A DNA stretch of 38,621 nt, taken from positions 1 through 38,621 of the forward strand of contig JANYKN010000011.1 of assembly GCA_025361565.1 (NCBI GenBank). The letters are read 5' to 3'. Numbering within the stretch: the stretch's first letter is position 1; every line of letters starts with the position of its first letter. The notes beneath the pieces are model-generated. The model was not told the origin of the DNA. It did no database searches and saw nothing but the letters and a program-made list of their open reading frames with translations. This DNA comes from Bacteroidota bacterium. GTDB lineage: Bacteria; Bacteroidota; Bacteroidia; Bacteroidales; NBLH01. A program made the translations under genes and the position numbers. Shown in pieces: positions 8,708 through 17,695 of the stretch.

Positions 8708-9525
8708 ATGAGCAATATAAAACTATTTGAAAACAAGCAAATAAGGACCGTTTGGAATGAAATTGACCAAAAATGGTATTTTTCCGTTCAAGATGTAGTA
8801 GGACTTTTAACTGACAGTTCTGATGTTAAGCAGTATATAAAAAGAATGTTAAGTAGAGATGAGATGCTTAAAAGCAACTGGGGTACAATTTGCACCCCTG
8901 TTGAAATGATTGCTGCAGATGGAAGAAAACGCAAGATACAGGCTGCCAATTCCAAAGGCCTATTAAGAATTATCCAATCCATCCCATCGCCCAAAGCAGA
9001 ACCTTTTAAACAATGGTTGGCACAAGTTGATTCCGACAGGTTTGAAGAAATAGAAAATCCCGAACTAGCAGTAAAAAGAACAAGAGAATTATATAAAGCA
9101 AAGGATATCCTGATGATTGGATTGAAAAACGGATGCGGAGCATTGCCATTCGGGAGGAATTGACAGAAGAATGGAAAAATAGAGGAATTAAAGAACAAAT
9201 CGAATATACAATTCTAACATCCGAAATTTCAAAAGCGACTTTTGGCTTGACACCATCAGAATATAAAAAAGTTAAAGGATTAAAAAACCAAAACCTACGT
9301 GATCATATGACCGACCTTGAACTGATTTTCTCCATGTTGGGTGAGGCTTCTATCACTGCTATTGTAAAAACTAAAAATCCAAAAGGATTTAATCAAAACA
9401 AAGTTGTTGCTAAACAAGGCGGAAAAATTGCAGGAGATGCAAGAAAAGCATTGGAACTTAAAACAAATGAAAAAGTAGTTTCAGAAAACAACTATTTACT
9501 TGAAGCTAAGAAAAAAATGAATTAA
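8708..9525 (+). pseudogene. BRO-N / phage antirepressor-like gene, frameshifted
   Basis: The first frame (8708-9163) begins with a BRO-N domain (KIRTVWNEI-like start, WYFSVQDVVGLLTDS, QAANSKGLLRIIQSIPSPKA, FKQWLAQV) and continues to ELYKAK. It then runs into unrelated sequence and stops. The -1 frame picks up the expected continuation at once: GYPDDWIEKRMRSIAIREEL, EQIEYTILTSEISKATFG, NLRDHMTDLELIFSMLGE, ending at 9525. The junction is GCAAAGG near 9099-9105; one more A would restore a protein of about 272 aa, normal for this Bacteroidota family. The coding sense is kept on both sides, so the break is recent, a sequencing error, or less likely a real -1 slip at AAG. Intact homologues are thought to act as DNA-binding regulators of phage or accessory genes. 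Confidence 0.8.
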
Positions 9526-9540
9526 ATAAAGGAGAATAAG

Positions 9541-9585
9541 AATAATCCAATAATAAAATTTTCATAAACTAAAGTTTGGATTATT
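9541..9585. repeat. 10-bp inverted repeat after the BRO gene
   Basis: AATAATCCAA (9541-9550) and TTGGATTATT (9576-9585) are perfect complements separated by 25 nt, starting 15 nt after the BRO stop codon. There is no T run, so it is a poor intrinsic terminator. It may be a weak 3' end structure or a protein-binding site. Confidence 0.4.
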
Positions 9586-9644
9586 AAATATCTCAAGCCT
9601 ACCAAATATTTAAAAAGCAATCAACCAGCTTCCGATATAATCCA

Positions 9645-9652
9645 TACTTTTG
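9645..9652 (+). promoter_or_regulatory. -7 promoter element for the helicase gene
   Basis: TACTTTTG fits TAnnTTTG exactly and is followed by CA, as is common in Bacteroidota. A start near 9659 would leave about 11 nt of leader before the ATG at 9670. No convincing -33 TTTG is present at the proper distance. Confidence 0.4.
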
Positions 9653-9669
9653 CATTTCAAATTTCACCA

Positions 9670-11598
9670 ATGGACCGAAAAGAAATCAAAGAAGAATTAA
9701 AAACACTTTTGCACTTATTAAAGCAGGAAAAACACGAAGATTTAGCCCAGTATAAAAGCAAAATGACTGGTACTTCGCTTACAGAACGCCGTTCTCAAGG
9801 TGTTTGCTGGTATCCGGTAACGCTCGAAAAAACAAAATTTGATACAGGCGAAAGGCTTTTGGTAAAGGTTTCGCGATCGCCTGAGCACAAAGAATCACAT
9901 ATGTTCCAATCGGGCAAACTGGTGAGCTTTTTTTCAAACGCAGGTTCCAATGACGAAGGCGAAGAAAACATCAATGGCGTTATCAACAACGTGCGAGAGC
10001 ATGAAATGATGATTACAATCAATGGTGACGATTTTCCGGATTGGATCCACGATGGCAAATTGGGCGTTCAGCTTCTTTTTGACGAAAACTCATACCGCGA
10101 AATGGAAAAAACGCTTCATTTCCTTATCGAAACCAAAGAAGACAGAATCAATGAATTAATCCATATACTTTTAGGTGATACCGAAGCTCAATTTACTGAA
10201 AATTATCCTGTTGAAATACCAAAACTCAACAACAGCCAGAACAAAGCGTTAAATCTAGTACTCAATGCAAAAGATGTAGCCATCATCCACGGTCCCCCGG
10301 GAACAGGAAAAACCACCACGCTTGTCCATGCCATTTTACATACTTTAAAATACGAGAAACAGCTAATGGTTTGCGCACCCAGCAATGCCGCCGTTGACCT
10401 ATTGGTTGAAAAATTAAGCAACGAAGGTGTTGATGTTCTGCGCATTGGCCATCCAGCAAGGGTTACCGAAGAAATTCTGAATACCACATTGGATGCTCGG
10501 ATTGCCCATCACCCTTCCTTCAAGGATTTGAAATTTATTCGCCGTCAAGCGGATGAATACCGTGCCATGGGCAAAAAATTCAAACGCAATTTTGGCCCTG
10601 CCGAACGTGAACAACGAAAACTCATGCTTTCCGAAGCCAAAAAATTAAAGGACGAAGGCGATCAACTCGCTTTTTATATCAGTGCCGATATTTTATCAAA
10701 AAGTCAAGTAATTGCAAGCACGTTGGTTGGTGCCAATAATCAGGTATTGAGAGGAATGCATTATAAAACCGTATTTATTGATGAGGCTGCACAGGCATTG
10801 GAACCGGCATCATGGATTCCGATTATTAAAGCGGATAGGGTTATATTTGCAGGCGATCACCACCAATTGCCACCCACCATTAAATCGCAAGACGCCGCTA
10901 AAAAAGGACTGGAAATTACCTTATTTGAAAAAGCAATTAAGCGAAACAAAGCCGATGTAATGCTGCTTGAACAATATCGGATGAACACATCGATTATGAA
11001 TTTTTCGAGCCGGATTTTCTATAAAAACAGCCTGATCGCAAACGAACATGTTGCAAATTGGAAAATATTCGATGAAGATTTGGCAGTGGAATTTATTGAT
11101 ACGGCAGGTTGTGCTTATTTTGAGCAGGTTGACTCTGAAACGTTTAGCTCATACAATCCCGAAGAAGCGTTACTATTATTCAAACATTTAAGCAATTACC
11201 TTACTGATGTTGAAATTATTGGTAAATTAGCTGATATTCAAAATATTGGAATTATCTCACCTTACAAAGCACAGGTTGCACGTTTGCAGGAATCCTTCCA
11301 AATCGATGGTTTTATTACCGAAGAAATGATGGGCAAAATAGCCATCAACACCGTAGATTCATTTCAAGGACAGGAGCGCGACATCATTTACATCAGTCTG
11401 GTACGCTCAAACGAAAGAGGCGAAATTGGTTTTCTTTCGGATACGCGTCGCATGAACGTAGCCATGACCCGTGCACGAAAAAAGCTGGTTGTGATTGGCG
11501 ATAGCGCCACCATTTGCAGGCATCCGTTTTACGATAAGTTTTTGGATTATGTGAATGAAATTGGTGCTTATAAGAGTGCTTTTGAATTAATGTACTAG
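9670..11598 (+). CDS. SF1 helicase, Upf1/SMUBP-2-like
   Basis: 642 aa. An N-terminal beta-barrel-type region (about 35-145) precedes a superfamily 1 helicase core: Walker A GPPGTGKTT starting at residue 208, motif Ia CAPSNAAVDLL, Walker B FIDEAAQA with D371-E372, motif III GDHHQLPPT, motif IV-like LLEQYRMN, motif V NTVDSFQGQERDIIYISLVR and motif VI NVAMTRARKKLVVIGD. Order and length fit the bacterial IGHMBP2/SMUBP-2-like group of Upf1-type ATP-dependent 5'-3' RNA/DNA helicases. It acts in the cytoplasm, and the bacterial role is not established. It appears to be transcribed alone and ends at a shared terminator facing the flavoprotein gene. Confidence 0.92.
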   Translation: MDRKEIKEELKTLLHLLKQEKHEDLAQYKSKMTGTSLTERRSQGVCWYPVTLEKTKFDTGERLLVKVSRSPEHKESHMFQSGKLVSFFSNAGSNDEGEENINGVINNVREHEMMITINGDDFPDWIHDGKLGVQLLFDENSYREMEKTLHFLIETKEDRINELIHILLGDTEAQFTENYPVEIPKLNNSQNKALNLVLNAKDVAIIHGPPGTGKTTTLVHAILHTLKYEKQLMVCAPSNAAVDLLVEKLSNEGVDVLRIGHPARVTEEILNTTLDARIAHHPSFKDLKFIRRQADEYRAMGKKFKRNFGPAEREQRKLMLSEAKKLKDEGDQLAFYISADILSKSQVIASTLVGANNQVLRGMHYKTVFIDEAAQALEPASWIPIIKADRVIFAGDHHQLPPTIKSQDAAKKGLEITLFEKAIKRNKADVMLLEQYRMNTSIMNFSSRIFYKNSLIANEHVANWKIFDEDLAVEFIDTAGCAYFEQVDSETFSSYNPEEALLLFKHLSNYLTDVEIIGKLADIQNIGIISPYKAQVARLQESFQIDGFITEEMMGKIAINTVDSFQGQERDIIYISLVRSNERGEIGFLSDTRRMNVAMTRARKKLVVIGDSATICRHPFYDKFLDYVNEIGAYKSAFELMY

Positions 11599-11603
11599 AC
11601 GAT

Positions 11604-11637
11604 AAACCCGAAAGGTTTTGAAAACCTTTCGGGTTTT
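11604..11637. terminator. Symmetrical terminator between convergent genes
   Basis: A 16-bp perfect stem (AAACCCGAAAGGTTTT at 11604-11619, complement at 11621-11636) has a tight loop and T-rich flanks on both strands. It lies 5 nt after the helicase stop, and its right edge overlaps the stop codon of the minus-strand flavoprotein gene (11636-11638). It can therefore serve both genes. Confidence 0.9.
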
Positions 11638-12841
11638 ATGATATGGCCGCAACATATCCCATAGAAAAAGCGGCTTGCAAATTATATCCACCTGTATCAC
11701 CATCTATATCAAGCACTTCGCCTGCAAAGAACAAACCTGGCTGAAGTTTCGATTCCATGGTTTTTGGCGATACCTCATCAATCGAAACCCCGCCGGTGGT
11801 TGCCATTGCAATGTTGAATCCACCAATCCGTTCCACTTCAAAAGGCAATTCGCAGAATTGGTCTATCACTTTTTTCCGAAGCTCTTTGTTTATATTTCCA
11901 ATTTTTTCGGCAGGTTCAACATTAATTTGAGCTAATAATAATTGTATCAAACTTTTAGGCAAATCAAATTGTTTCAGGAAAATCTGAATAGTAGATTTAC
12001 CATTATCTTTTACTGCCTCTAAAAAACGCTGGTTAAATTCTTCCATTGAAATGCCGCAAACATTCAATTTCAACACATCATTGGCTTGTATAAATCGTGA
12101 AAAATCGATAATGCCCGGCCCCGATAATCCTTTGTGGGTAAATCCAATATCACCGGAATGGTTTCTTGATTTTTTATTGTCCCTGTACAAGCTAACTTCA
12201 CAATCTTTAAGTGAATTTCCAGCCAATTCCTGAAAAGCATAATTCTTTACAAATACTGGAGTTAGTGACGGTTTAGGTGGAACAATTTGGTGACCAAAAG
12301 CTTTTGCAAATGTATAGCCATCACCTGATGAACCAGTTGCAGGATAAGACATTCCGCCTGTTGCAATGATTAGTTTTTTACTCAGGTATTGCTGTTTAAC
12401 AGAATTGACGTGGAACAAACCTTTGCTAAAAGTAATATTGTTGACAGGTTCATTCAATTGGAAATGATGACTATTCTTTTTACACTGATTAACAAGTATT
12501 TGCAGAATATCGCTCGACTTGCCTGATTGGGGGAAAAGTTTGCCGTTTTTATCCTCGGTAATCTCAAGTCCGCGACTGGCAAAGTATTCGATTACATCGT
12601 TATTGGTGAATTTTTTTAACGCATGTTTGATGAAGTTTGCATTATCACCGTAATGGATAAAAAAATCTGAAATCCGGCCAACATGTGTAAAATTACAACG
12701 CCCCTGACCAGCAATGAGCAATTTATTGCCAGGAGTTGATCTTTTTTCTAAAATTAATGTTTTACAGGCAGAATGCGCTCCTGCAAACAAACCTGCGGCA
12801 CCACCACCTATAATAATTTGTTCAAATATCATTAGAGCCAA
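11636..12841 (-). CDS. BaiN/HI0933-like FAD-dependent oxidoreductase
   Basis: 401 aa, normal for the family (COG2081, PF03486). The N-terminal FAD-binding motif is IIIGGGAAGLFAG (GGGAAG at 12-17). LEKRSTPGNKLLIAGQGRCN gives the family-typical GNKLLISGxGRCN signature; then come LIIATGGMSYPATGSSGDGY and the C-terminal GLFFAGEVLDIDGDTGGYNL, ending the second half of the Rossmann fold. It is a cytoplasmic flavoprotein. Relatives include BaiN and YhiN, but the physiological substrate is generally unknown. The second Met (M4, 12832) is an equally good start because IFEQIII begins the fold. It diverges from the methyltransferase gene across 94 nt. Confidence 0.9.
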   Translation of the reverse strand: MALMIFEQIIIGGGAAGLFAGAHSACKTLILEKRSTPGNKLLIAGQGRCNFTHVGRISDFFIHYGDNANFIKHALKKFTNNDVIEYFASRGLEITEDKNGKLFPQSGKSSDILQILVNQCKKNSHHFQLNEPVNNITFSKGLFHVNSVKQQYLSKKLIIATGGMSYPATGSSGDGYTFAKAFGHQIVPPKPSLTPVFVKNYAFQELAGNSLKDCEVSLYRDNKKSRNHSGDIGFTHKGLSGPGIIDFSRFIQANDVLKLNVCGISMEEFNQRFLEAVKDNGKSTIQIFLKQFDLPKSLIQLLLAQINVEPAEKIGNINKELRKKVIDQFCELPFEVERIGGFNIAMATTGGVSIDEVSPKTMESKLQPGLFFAGEVLDIDGDTGGYNLQAAFSMGYVAAIS

Positions 12842-12893
12842 CTACTTACATAAATAATTCAAAAAACAAATATACTATTTTACTGTGGTATTT

Positions 12894-12901
12894 TAATTTT
12901 G
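12894..12901 (+). promoter_or_regulatory. -7 promoter element before the methyltransferase gene
   Basis: TAATTTTG matches TAnnTTTG exactly in the 94-nt divergent gap, 34 nt ahead of the ATG at 12936. No clear -33 element precedes it. Confidence 0.4.
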
Positions 12902-12935
12902 TAGACATTACAAAACTTTTTCTAATATTGGCCTG

Positions 12936-13565
12936 ATGATTAATCCAACAGAACATATCAAATCAAATGAAATAAAATGGAACAGAAGATCAAAGACTTA
13001 CGATCTGAAAATATTCCATTATTTCAGATGGATGCAAAAAAAAGTAGTTGATCATTTAAATATCAAACCAAACAGTCATTTCCTGGATATTGGATGTGGC
13101 ACAGGTTGGGCTGTTTATTATGTTGCCAATAAATTAAAGGATAAGGGCTATTTTGTTGGTGTTGACATATCGGAAGGAATGATCGATAAAGCATATCAAA
13201 AATCGGATGGATTTAAGAATATGCAGTTTATTAAATCAAGTGCCGATGAACTGCCTTTTGAAAATGATTACTTCGACTATGTGATTTGCACCAATTCTTT
13301 TCATCATCATCCCAATCCTGAAAAATCAGTTGGGGAAATATCACGGGTACTTAAAAATGGCGGACAGGTATATATTCTTGATGTTACAAATGACAATCTT
13401 TTAGCTAATTTGCTTGAAAAATATTTTAAGTTTACCGAAAAAGAACATGTCAAATTCTATAATTCAGGTGAATTTATAAAAATGTTTTTGTCAGTTGGAC
13501 TAAGGCCAACCCAGAACTGGAAATTAGGTTTTATCTTTAAAATACATTGCGCTGAAAAAACATAA
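12936..13565 (+). CDS. Class I SAM-dependent methyltransferase
   Basis: 209 aa, close in size to Methyltransf_11/UbiE-like enzymes. The SAM-binding motif I is FLDIGCGTG at 49-57. It is followed by GVDISEGMIDKA (acidic residue ending strand 2), SADELPFENDYFDYVICTNSFHHHPNP (motifs II and post-II) and EISRVLKNGGQVYILDV (motif III region). The fold is clear. The acceptor could be a small molecule, quinone or lipid, and the sequence does not decide. It is cytoplasmic. It stands alone between a divergent flavoprotein gene and a chemoreceptor gene 263 nt downstream. Confidence 0.88.
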   Translation: MINPTEHIKSNEIKWNRRSKTYDLKIFHYFRWMQKKVVDHLNIKPNSHFLDIGCGTGWAVYYVANKLKDKGYFVGVDISEGMIDKAYQKSDGFKNMQFIKSSADELPFENDYFDYVICTNSFHHHPNPEKSVGEISRVLKNGGQVYILDVTNDNLLANLLEKYFKFTEKEHVKFYNSGEFIKMFLSVGLRPTQNWKLGFIFKIHCAEKT

Positions 13566-13828
13566 ATTCTTCCCTATAATCCCATTGTTAAAAAATACAT
13601 GTATAATACATATTTCTACATTAAGAAAGAAAATTCGCGAATTACAGAAATCTATTGAAATATATTTCCATTCCCTGAATTAAAAAACATTTGTTTATAA
13701 TCAATTCAGTTTTTTTATTAGATTTACAATATGGAAATTTTATTTCTTTTTAACTGATTTAATAAAAACACAAATTAACAAAACCTCACCAAAGAACAAC
13801 GATATATTTCGATTAAATAAAATAAAGG

Positions 13829-15724
13829 ATGAAAGGACTCAATCTAAAATCAAAATTAACTGTTTATATTCTATCAATATCAACACTTATCTATATTATA
13901 ACTTTCACTTTTGCAATTTCAGGTATTAAAAATGTTGCTTACAATAATGCAAAAGAAATTGTAGATACCCACACATTGGAAAATAAATATTTGGTACAGA
14001 ATGATTTAAACAAAGTAATGGAAGCCACTTCATTATTGAGGAATCTGTTTAGTGACTATGCCAAATACGATTCTGTAATGCGCGACAAATACTATGAAGA
14101 CATTTTGCGGAATTGGCTCCAAAACAACCCAGATTACTTATCGGTTTGGCTCTATTGGGAACTAAAAACCTTTAATCCTGCCTATGATAAAAAGAACGGA
14201 AGAATAAGAAATACATTTTTTAGGCAAAATAATGAAATTGTATTTCACAAAGAAGTGGTTGACACCAACAATAATGACATTAAATCTATCTATTATCAAA
14301 CACGGGATTTAAAGGACGAAACAGTTTGGGATCCATATTATGATATCCATACCAAAGAACTCGCCAACATATTAATGACATCGGTTTGCGCCCCAATTAT
14401 TGAGAAGAATCAATTCAAAGGGCTTGTAGGTGTTGATATTACCCTCAATGACATTGGTAAAATAATTTCTCTTATTTACCCATTCGAAGGCAGTTTATCA
14501 TACGTTGTTGCCAGCAATGGAGTTATTGTGGCTCACACGAATAAAAATCTTATCGGGAAATCATTTATTAAAACACTTCAAACCGATTCAAATAATTATA
14601 TTGAAGCAATAAAAAAAACCAGTCAATTGCAAAATAGCAGTTTTGAGTATTATAATGATTCGAGCAAAGGCGATTATTATGTTTCACTTGCTCCGATTGT
14701 GGTAGATCAAGTAAGTAAGCCTTGGCTTATTGGCATCGAAGCGCCTAAAGATATTATCATGCAAAAGGCAAATACTATCTATTATTGGGCCATTGCAATT
14801 GCATTTCTGGGTTTGATCATACTATATACTGTTATTTATTTTATTGCTGGTAAAATAATTCAGCCAATCCTCGAATCTGTAAAATTTGCAAAATCAATCT
14901 CTGAAGGAGATTTTGATGGGCATTTAAATATAGAACAAACAGATGAAATAGGTCAGTTGGCATCGTCGCTGCAACATATGTCGGACAATCTTAAAAATAT
15001 TTTGAGCGAGATATTGGTCAGTGCCGAAATAGTTGCCAGCGCAAGCAACGAATTAAATGCAACTTCGAATGAAATTGCTGATGGAGCTTCAAGTTTAGCC
15101 AGCACTTCTGAAGAAATTTCATCTTCAATGGAAGAAATTTATGCAAATAATCAACAAAATGCAGAACATGCAACAAAAACAAAAAATATAGCAAATAAAG
15201 CAGTATTGGGAATCGTTTCCAACAACCAAACCAATCAGAATACAGTTGTTGCTATAAAAAAGATTACTGAAAAAATTCAAATTATTGGTGAAATATCCAA
15301 ACAAACCAATATTTTGGCCTTAAATGCGGCAGTTGAAGCAGCAAGAGCAGGAGTTAATGGCAAAGGCTTTGCCGTAGTAGCGGCAGAAGTACGTAAATTG
15401 GCCGAAAGATCAAGAGTGGCGGCTCTGGAAATTGACCAACTTGCTATCAACGGTCTGAACCTTGTAGAAAACTCAAGGAATGGCCTTGCGCAAATAATAC
15501 CTGATATTGAAAATACAGCATTATTGGTTGATAATATTGCAGCCTCAGCTGGAGAACTTCAAATTGGAACCGAACAAGTAAACAATGCAATTCAGCAAAT
15601 GAACAATATTTCTCAACAAAATGCACTTTCGGCCAGCAAGTTTACAAATAGTGCCGAAAATCTGGCAATCCAATCAAAAAAGCTTAAAGATCTAATTGGT
15701 TTTTTTAAAATGGATAAAAAATAA
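13829..15724 (+). CDS. Methyl-accepting chemotaxis protein with Cache sensor
   Basis: 631 aa. TM1 is at about 13-32 and a periplasmic dCache-type sensor at about 40-300 ([29 protein letters not shown] and [16 protein letters not shown] are Cache signatures). TM2 lies at about 312-333, followed by HAMP (about 334-386, [20 protein letters not shown]). The cytoplasmic signalling hairpin runs from about 390, with tip sequence [17 protein letters not shown] and [16 protein letters not shown]. The C-terminus has no NWETF-type tether. It would sense a small extracellular ligand and control CheA. No other chemotaxis gene is in the window. The C69 peptidase follows 63 nt later and may be cotranscribed, although a promoter-like sequence lies in the gap. 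Confidence 0.93.
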   Translation: MKGLNLKSKLTVYILSISTLIYIITFTFAISGIKNVAYNNAKEIVDTHTLENKYLVQNDLNKVMEATSLLRNLFSDYAKYDSVMRDKYYEDILRNWLQNNPDYLSVWLYWELKTFNPAYDKKNGRIRNTFFRQNNEIVFHKEVVDTNNNDIKSIYYQTRDLKDETVWDPYYDIHTKELANILMTSVCAPIIEKNQFKGLVGVDITLNDIGKIISLIYPFEGSLSYVVASNGVIVAHTNKNLIGKSFIKTLQTDSNNYIEAIKKTSQLQNSSFEYYNDSSKGDYYVSLAPIVVDQVSKPWLIGIEAPKDIIMQKANTIYYWAIAIAFLGLIILYTVIYFIAGKIIQPILESVKFAKSISEGDFDGHLNIEQTDEIGQLASSLQHMSDNLKNILSEILVSAEIVASASNELNATSNEIADGASSLASTSEEISSSMEEIYANNQQNAEHATKTKNIANKAVLGIVSNNQTNQNTVVAIKKITEKIQIIGEISKQTNILALNAAVEAARAGVNGKGFAVVAAEVRKLAERSRVAALEIDQLAINGLNLVENSRNGLAQIIPDIENTALLVDNIAASAGELQIGTEQVNNAIQQMNNISQQNALSASKFTNSAENLAIQSKKLKDLIGFFKMDKK

Positions 15725-15735
15725 TTTTAAACAAT

Positions 15736-15743
15736 TAATTTTG
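15736..15743 (+). promoter_or_regulatory. Possible -7 element before the C69 peptidase gene
   Basis: TAATTTTG is an exact TAnnTTTG match in the 63-nt gap after the chemoreceptor gene, 44 nt before the ATG at 15788. No -33 TTTG is seen, and AT-rich sequence makes chance matches common. Confidence 0.25.
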
Positions 15744-15787
15744 AATTTTATCGATTTTAATCCTTTTATTGAACCTTAACATTAATT

Positions 15788-16996
15788 ATGTGCGACACAT
15801 TTATCACTTTTAACACCGGAAAAGCAAACCACTCTTTCTTTGCCAAAAATTCGGATAGAGATCCTGGTGAACCGCAAATTATACAATTTATTAATAATGC
15901 AAAGGAGGATTTTAAAAGCGATTTTTTAATAGAAAAACTCAAAAAATACACCAATGGTCCACTCAAAAATTTAATTTCAATTTTTAAAAATTACGATCAT
16001 CCATATAGTGCATTAATTTCCAGACCAACATGGATGTGGGGCGCTGAAATGGGCGTAAATGAACATGGCGTTGCTATTGGTAACGAAGCGGTATTTTCAA
16101 CAGAACCTCAAAACAAGGAAGGCTTATTAGGCATGGACATTCTGAGACTGGCGTTGCACAATTCAAAAACAGCTGATGAGGCAGCAGATTTCATCACTTC
16201 AATAATCGAAAAATATGGACAAGGAGGTAACGGAAGCTACTCTGGTAATTTAAAATATCATAATTCCTTTCTAATTAAAGATTTCAATCAGGCAATTGTA
16301 ATCGAAACTTCGGGCAAAAGATGGGTAAAAGATGCATCTACCTCATCTTGCTCAATTTCAAATGCATACTCTTTGAATGGGACCAATTATATTGCAGACG
16401 AAAAAAGCAAAAATCTAAATTTCAAGAAAAGACTGGAAAACCGATTTTATACATTCTTTTCAAAAGGCGATTTTAGACAGGAATACACAAGCAAAGCTGC
16501 TGCTGAAAAGGCAAATAGCCTTCAGGAAATATTTTCGATTCTGCGATCACATATCCACAATACCGAGAAAATCACATGGGGAATGAAATCGGTTTGTGTT
16601 CATCCGGGAATCCTTGTAAAATCGGAAACTACAATGTCGATGGTAGTTGAATATACGGACGACAAGTTTGTTGTTTGGCATAATAGTTCACCAAATCCTT
16701 GCGTTTCAATTTACAAACCTTTGATTATTTCAAACAATGAGTGCTTTCATTTGTTTAACAATACTGAAGAATCACTCAAATATTACATTACTAACAGCAA
16801 TTTTTCAAAGAAGCTTGTAAAGAATTACAAATATTTCAAATCGCAAATTGAAAAACCAAGAGATTTGCTTGAAGATGAATTTATTAACCTAATTAATAAA
16901 AATCTTGAATCAAAACTATATTCAGAATTAAACCAAGAAATTATTCAGTGCTACGAAAAAGAAAAAGTATTCAGAGATTCATTCAAAACAACCTGA
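15788..16996 (+). CDS. Peptidase C69 / secernin-like hydrolase
   Basis: 402 aa. The protein begins MCDTFITF. Removal of Met leaves Cys2 as the N-terminal nucleophile typical of Ntn hydrolases in the C69 (dipeptidase/secernin) family, and the start is therefore well fixed. FFAKNSDRDPGEPQ matches the family's FGKNSDR motif. Further family features are WMWGAEMGVNEHGVAIGNEAV, GLLGMDILRLAL, the SYSGNLKYHNSFLIKD region and RWVKDAS. There is no signal peptide, so a cytoplasmic peptidase or amidohydrolase is expected. Substrates of most members are unknown. Upstream is the chemoreceptor gene; downstream is the TMEM175-like gene, 51 nt away. Confidence 0.85.
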   Translation: MCDTFITFNTGKANHSFFAKNSDRDPGEPQIIQFINNAKEDFKSDFLIEKLKKYTNGPLKNLISIFKNYDHPYSALISRPTWMWGAEMGVNEHGVAIGNEAVFSTEPQNKEGLLGMDILRLALHNSKTADEAADFITSIIEKYGQGGNGSYSGNLKYHNSFLIKDFNQAIVIETSGKRWVKDASTSSCSISNAYSLNGTNYIADEKSKNLNFKKRLENRFYTFFSKGDFRQEYTSKAAAEKANSLQEIFSILRSHIHNTEKITWGMKSVCVHPGILVKSETTMSMVVEYTDDKFVVWHNSSPNPCVSIYKPLIISNNECFHLFNNTEESLKYYITNSNFSKKLVKNYKYFKSQIEKPRDLLEDEFINLINKNLESKLYSELNQEIIQCYEKEKVFRDSFKTT

Positions 16997-17047
16997 ATAT
17001 AAAGTCCTTATTCACCATAACTTAAAAAATATTTAACTTTAAAAAAC

Positions 17048-17664
17048 ATGGCGGATAAAAGAGAAAATGCAAGAATTGAAGCCTTCAGCGATGGTGTATT
17101 TGCAATTGCGATGACGCTACTTATTTTGGAAATTAAAGTACCCAATCCTGATACTATTCATTCCACAATTGACTTGTGGCATCAATTGGCAAATCTTTGG
17201 CCTTCTTATTTTGCTTTTATTTTAAGTTTTAGTGTCATTCTGGTTTCATGGGTAAATCATCATTATCTGTTTGACATGATTGATAAATCCTCACGTTCGT
17301 TTATATACGCCAATGGATTTTTATTGCTCACAATCACTTTTATGCCCTTTCCGGCAGCAGTGCTGGCAAAATATTTAAGTACTGAATTGCCCAACCTGCT
17401 ATTGTTTTTTATTGTTTTGGAGGTGTAGTTAATTCACTTTCATGGATCTTACTTTTACACACTGTCTATAAACCTACTCTTTTACTGGAGACTGATATAA
17501 ACAAAAAACTAGTTCAAAAGTTAAAACAACTTACTGGTTTTGGTTTTTTAATATACATTTTTACCACTATAATGGCTTTTTGGTTTCCTAGAGTTGCACT
17601 TGTTATCAATCTTATGACATGGATTCTCTGGATAAGCACATCCTTGAAAAGGAAAATATTGTAA
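17048..17664 (+). pseudogene. TMEM175 (DUF1211)-family potassium channel gene, frameshifted
   Basis: The first frame (17048-17428) begins with the family signature RIEAFSDGVFAIAMTLLILE, then FILSFSVILVSWVNHH. It stops after LFFIVLEV. The -1 frame continues without a gap: GGVVNSLSWILLLHTVYKP, then GFGFLIYIFTTIMAFWFP and LMTWILWISTSLKRK, ending with TAA at 17662-17664. Joined, the protein would be about 204 aa with six membrane segments, the usual size for bacterial TMEM175 channels. The shift lies near 17405-17422 in a T-rich stretch (GTTTTTTATTGTTTTGG). Loss of one T is the simplest cause. Both halves still look conserved, so it is a fresh mutation or a sequence error. Confidence 0.8.
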
Positions 17665-17695
17665 AGTATAATTAAAGAAGTTTTTATTCAAAAAA

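Noticed and set aside
8788-9198. 136-aa minus-strand frame opposite the BRO-N gene
   Set aside because: It is the shadow of a gene that has clear BRO-N family sequence on the plus strand.
13595-13611. ATACATGTAT / ATGTAT-ATACAT palindromes before the chemoreceptor gene
   Set aside because: Short, AT-rich and about 220 nt from the start codon, with no second site to support an operator.
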